Assembly: GCA_937888735.1 (NCBI GenBank)
Contig: CALASN010000177.1
Coordinates: 1-17,024, forward strand
DNA from: UBA5499 sp002426275
GTDB taxonomy: Bacteria; Bacillota; DTU084
DNA: 17,024 bases
Reading direction: 5' to 3'
Shown here: positions 14,323 through 17,024 of the stretch, piece after piece
Position numbering within the stretch: position 1 is the stretch's first letter
How the letters are laid out: every line of letters begins with the position of its first letter
Notes under the pieces: model-generated
What the model was told of the DNA's origin: nothing
Database searches by the model: none
Seen by the model: only the letters and a program-made list of their open reading frames with translations
Program-made: the position numbers and the translations under genes

Positions 14323-15597
14323 TTATCTTTCAGCCAAATGTTTGTCGATCTGCCGCGCTACCTCTTGCAAACCCTGAGGTACGGTTTTCTGCTTCAGGTT
14401 AATGGCTGAAACGGTATCGCCGATCAGCCCGTCGATTCGTACATCCATCACGATGGGAAACGGTCTGGAATTGGCCAAAGCTTGAATGTAAACCTTTTCG
14501 TCCGGCCTTAAGTCCGAATTCTCAAAGGAGGAAGAATTCATCACGCTCTTGAGGATCGGCACATCGTTGCCGGACTCGGAGATGATTCTCTGCACCTCTG
14601 GTCCGGACAGAAACTTCACATACTCCCAAGCAGCCTCAGGCGCCTTGGAGGAATTGAGGATCAGCCAATAAATCACATTGTTCAAAGTCACGCGCTCGCG
14701 GGCATGGGGGAGAACCGAGATGTCCCAATCAAAATCTTTTATATCCTTGAGCATCGGCACCATGTACCGTCCTGAAGCGAAGGTCGCCACCTTGCCGGTC
14801 ATGAAGGCCTGGTAATTGTTGCCCTCGCCTGCTTCTCCCGGTCTTGGAGAGACGTGATGCTTCTGCGAAAGGTCGATCATATACTGAATGGCTTCCCGGG
14901 CCTGGGGAGTATCCAGCGTGCACTTGGTCCCGTCTTCATTCAGCACTTCCGCTCCGTAAGCCCACAGGTAATTCCAATACCAGTTGAAGCCCCAGGTGCC
15001 GAACTGGGTCACCTTGCCGTTTTGGATCTTGGTGAGTTTCAGGCATTCTTGCACGAACTTCTCATAGTCCCAAGTCTCATCCGGATACGAGACTCCCGCC
15101 TCGTCGAAAAGCTTTTTATTGTAATAGAGCACGTCCGGATTCTGCCAGGCGGGAATGCCGTAAATTTTGCCGCCGTCTGTGATGGAATCCCACAATGTGG
15201 CTGGGAAAATATCTTCCTTCCGCTTCTGAAACTCTTTGTCGTCTTGAATGTATCCGCTGAGGTCTTTCAATGCGTTCTTCCTGATGTAATCGCCGATCTG
15301 ATAGACGCCAAGGGCAATAATGTCGGGCGCCGTGTTGCTGGCCAGAGACGTTGTGATTTTGTCAGTATACGTGCCCCAGTTGGGAACGAAAATCAGCTCC
15401 ACATCGATCTCAGGGTGTTTCTCTTCAAACAATTTGGTGGCTTGTTTGACGATTTCGTCGTTGGCCGTGCCGCCGGCGTACATGTAGGTGATTCTCTGCT
15501 TGCCGCCCGTCTGCGCCTGCTGCTTTTTGCCGCAGCCGGCAAACAAGACGCTCAAAACCAAAACCGCAGCTGCCGCCCAAACCCAAAATCTCTTCAT
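14323..15597 (-). CDS. Carbohydrate ABC transporter substrate-binding lipoprotein, family 1
   Basis: Complete, 424 aa from the ATG at 15597, 7 bases after AGGAGG (15605-15610). A directly preceding in-frame TTG at 15600 is closer than usual. The N-terminus is a lipoprotein signal: Lys-Arg, hydrophobic stretch, lipobox FAGC with Cys22 as lipidation site. The body matches the MalE/UgpB-like family 1 solute-binding fold: ITYMYAGG first strand, FEEKHPEIDVEL, APDIIALG, GIPAWQNPDVLYYNKKLFDEAG and AFMTGKVATFASGRYMV, with typical length. The many Trp and Tyr residues (WGFNWYWNYLWAYG, 202-215) are in keeping with sugar stacking. It would capture the released sugar or oligosaccharide in the periplasm and pass it to the two permeases just upstream (25-base gap). 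Ligand cannot be read from sequence; galactan-, xylan- or mannan-derived sugars are all possible given the GH2 enzyme and CBMs. Family assignment is firm. Confidence 0.95.
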   Translation of the reverse strand: MKRFWVWAAAAVLVLSVLFAGCGKKQQAQTGGKQRITYMYAGGTANDEIVKQATKLFEEKHPEIDVELIFVPNWGTYTDKITTSLASNTAPDIIALGVYQIGDYIRKNALKDLSGYIQDDKEFQKRKEDIFPATLWDSITDGGKIYGIPAWQNPDVLYYNKKLFDEAGVSYPDETWDYEKFVQECLKLTKIQNGKVTQFGTWGFNWYWNYLWAYGAEVLNEDGTKCTLDTPQAREAIQYMIDLSQKHHVSPRPGEAGEGNNYQAFMTGKVATFASGRYMVPMLKDIKDFDWDISVLPHARERVTLNNVIYWLILNSSKAPEAAWEYVKFLSGPEVQRIISESGNDVPILKSVMNSSSFENSDLRPDEKVYIQALANSRPFPIVMDVRIDGLIGDTVSAINLKQKTVPQGLQEVARQIDKHLAER

Positions 15598-15604
15598 CAA
15601 AAAC

Positions 15605-15610
15605 CCTCCT
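15605..15610 (-). promoter_or_regulatory. Ribosome-binding site of the substrate-binding protein gene
   Basis: AGGAGG on the minus strand. It is 4 bases before a TTG and 7 before the adjacent ATG, so the ATG at 15595-15597 is the better start. Confidence 0.75.
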
Positions 15611-15622
15611 GTCTTTTTTCTT

Positions 15623-16459
15623 CTACTTCAAACCGCTCAGGACGATCCCTTCCACGAAATACCGCTGCAGGGTAAAGAAGATGATTAGCACCGGAATTAA
15701 GACCACAACCGAGGCAGCCATCAAGAGGTTCCAATCCGCAGTGTACTGACCTTGGAAAGACTGCAGCGCGATGGCCAAGGTTCTGTTCTGCTCCGAGTTC
15801 AGGTAAATCAAAGGACCCATGAAATCATTCCAGTGGCTCATGAACGAAAAAATGGAAACTGTGATTAACGCCGGTTTGGCCAACGGCAGGACGATCTGCA
15901 AAAAGATCCTGAACCTGCCGCAGCCGTCGATGCGGGCCGCATCTTCCAGATCTTTGGGAATGGTAAGGAAAAACTGCCGCAAGAGAAAGATGAAAAACGC
16001 TCCCCCGCCGAAGAACGCTGGCACGATTAAGGGCTTAAACGTATCAACCCAGCCCAGAGAACGAAAGATGATGAACAAGGGAATCATGGTCACCTGACCG
16101 GGCAGCATCATGGTGCTCAAAAGCAATGTGAACAACACGTCCCGGCCGGGAAAGCGGATCCTGGCAAAGCCGTAAGCCACAAGCGAGGTGCTGCCAACCT
16201 GTCCCACCAGACAGAGCACGGTTATGGTCACCGTGTTTTTCAAGGCCACAAGAAAGTTCATGCGCTCCAAGGCCCGGGAATAGTTATCCCAGCGCACGGG
16301 ATTGGGAAACCACTTGGGCGGAAAGACGAAAATTTGGGGCAACTCCTTCAGAGAGCTGCTGAGCATCCACAAAAAAGGAATCATGAACACCACCGCGCCG
16401 GCGATCAAAAGAAAATAAACGAAAATTTTCTGCCAAAGCTTTTGTTTGCTTGCTCGCAT
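15623..16459 (-). CDS. Carbohydrate ABC transporter permease, MalG type
   Basis: Complete, 278 aa from the ATG at 16459. A GTG three codons upstream (16468) overlaps the AGGAGG site and is rejected. About six transmembrane segments, the first at about 14-34. The cytoplasmic coupling loop EAA motif is clear at about 172-192 (EDAARIDG ... IVLPLAKP), which contacts the ATPase. The C-terminus FVEGIVLSGLK is the conserved end of MalG-like permeases (consensus Gly-..-Gly-Lys). Forms a heterodimer with the permease encoded immediately upstream; together with the lipoprotein at 14323-15597 they make the importer. The required ATPase is absent from the window; many such importers share a MsmX-type ATPase encoded elsewhere. 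Sugar unspecified. Confidence 0.96.
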   Translation of the reverse strand: MRASKQKLWQKIFVYFLLIAGAVVFMIPFLWMLSSSLKELPQIFVFPPKWFPNPVRWDNYSRALERMNFLVALKNTVTITVLCLVGQVGSTSLVAYGFARIRFPGRDVLFTLLLSTMMLPGQVTMIPLFIIFRSLGWVDTFKPLIVPAFFGGGAFFIFLLRQFFLTIPKDLEDAARIDGCGRFRIFLQIVLPLAKPALITVSIFSFMSHWNDFMGPLIYLNSEQNRTLAIALQSFQGQYTADWNLLMAASVVVLIPVLIIFFTLQRYFVEGIVLSGLK

Positions 16460-16467
16460 TTTCCTCA

Positions 16468-16473
16468 CCTCCT
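16468..16473 (-). promoter_or_regulatory. Ribosome-binding site of the MalG-type permease
   Basis: AGGAGG on the minus strand directly after the TAG stop of the upstream permease (16474-16476). It is 8 bases before the ATG at 16457-16459. It overlaps an in-frame GTG, which rules that codon out, and its position suggests translational coupling of the two permeases. Confidence 0.8.
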
Positions 16474-17024
16474 CTACAGAACGTCATAGTTTACCCAGCG
16501 CTTGGAAAGCTTGAATTGCAGCAGGGTCAACAGCAAAATGATGATGAATAGGAACCAGGCCAGAGCCGAGGCGTAGCCCATCTTCCACCACTGAAAAGCG
16601 TTCCGGTAAAGATAGAGCACATAAAAGAGCGTGGCGTTGACCGGACCGCCGTTTGTCATCACAAACGCTTGGGTGAAAATCTGAAACGAGCCGATGATCC
16701 CTGTGATCAGCTGAAAGAAAAGAGTTGGGCTCAGCATGGGCAGGGTAATGTTGACGAAACAGGACCAGGTCCCAGCCCCGTCCAGTTCCGCGGCCTCGTA
16801 AAGCTGTGCGGGAATACCCTGCAGGCCCGCCAGATAAATCAGCATCCCTCCTCCCACGCCCCAAAGGCTCATGATGATCAGGGCTGGCATCGCCCAATTG
16901 GGGCTGGAGAGCCATTGCAGGCCCGGCAGGCCGAACCAGTTGAGAATCGCGTTGGCGATGCCGAACTCGGGATTGAAAATCCACTTCCACAAAAGCGCCA
17001 CAGCCACGCCCGAAGTTACCGAAG
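16474..17024 (-). CDS. Carbohydrate ABC transporter permease, MalF type (5' end outside window)
   Basis: Partial: the frame stays open to the window edge at 17024, and the visible part starts inside the transmembrane domain at SVTSGVAVALLWKWIFNPEFG, typical of about residue 110 in a 290-aa permease. About 183 residues are visible. The EAA loop is present (YEAAELDGAG ... NITLPMLSP). The Met-like start inside the window is a GTG read as Val in this context, so it is not a start. MGYASALAWFLFIIILL is the last transmembrane helix, and the protein ends WVNYDVL. It is the partner of the MalG-type permease encoded next. The gene order permease, permease, binding protein differs from the more common binding-protein-first order of maltose-type operons. 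Confidence 0.95.
   Translation of the reverse strand, partial: SVTSGVAVALLWKWIFNPEFGIANAILNWFGLPGLQWLSSPNWAMPALIIMSLWGVGGGMLIYLAGLQGIPAQLYEAAELDGAGTWSCFVNITLPMLSPTLFFQLITGIIGSFQIFTQAFVMTNGGPVNATLFYVLYLYRNAFQWWKMGYASALAWFLFIIILLLTLLQFKLSKRWVNYDVL

Noticed and set aside
14854..15675. Plus-strand open frame of 273 codons
   Set aside because: It is antisense to the clearly recognised solute-binding lipoprotein and the end of the MalG-type permease, with no domain of its own.

Overview
The window carries nine protein genes, all on the minus strand, so it reads from right to left. They form one uninterrupted gene train with gaps of about 14 to 72 bases. No gene on the plus strand, tRNA, rRNA, CRISPR array or insertion sequence was found. 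Eight genes are complete. The rightmost, a permease, runs off the window edge. No stretch longer than about 75 bases lacks a gene, and no promoter or Rho-independent terminator with a U-tract was seen, so both operon ends probably lie outside.

Organism: the proteins require an outer membrane. Three consecutive genes encode predicted beta-barrel outer-membrane proteins, two of which end in Phe, and these sit beside a lipoprotein solute-binding protein. Ribosome-binding sites are strong AGGAGG types, and two genes appear to start with TTG. This suits a diderm, probably polysaccharide-degrading bacterium from a deep or poorly sampled lineage. Candidates include a diderm Bacillota class such as Limnochordia, an Armatimonadota-type lineage, or a candidate phylum related to the FCB group. 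The sequence alone cannot settle the phylum, and there is no marker gene.

Layout in transcription order: (1) 17024-14323 is an inner-membrane carbohydrate ABC importer: a MalF-type permease (partial), a MalG-type permease and a family 1 solute-binding lipoprotein. No ATPase is present in the window. (2) 14322-14251 is a spacer with a perfect 9-bp GC-rich hairpin. (3) 14250-11593 is a secreted multi-domain protein: a CBM36/60-like module, a CBM4/9-like module, four Fn3 domains and a FlgD-Ig/T9SS-CTD-like end. (4) 11575-7292 holds three outer-membrane barrel genes: a PorV/UPF0164-like protein, a 514-aa barrel, and a related barrel with an N-terminal CBM4/9-like domain. (5) 7276-5150 is a second secreted CBM4/9-Fn3x4-FlgD-Ig protein. 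(6) 5126-12 is a 1704-aa secreted glycoside hydrolase family 2 enzyme with two N-terminal CBM36/60-like modules and several C-terminal accessory domains.

Inferred joint role: the locus looks like a self-contained glycan capture, degradation and import operon. Binding proteins with carbohydrate modules and a CBM-bearing barrel would handle glycan at the cell surface. The GH2 enzyme would trim it, and the ABC system would import the product. It resembles a Bacteroidota Sus-type locus in logic but has no SusC/SusD, using a different, apparently uncharacterised barrel pair instead. The two barrels share short signatures (YTP near the start of the barrel, NYSPY, and FDPxYRDRxPxF followed by WNPxD) that I do not recognise from a named family. 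This barrel pair, and its pairing with CTD-like secreted proteins and a PorV-like protein, is the best candidate for an undescribed system here.
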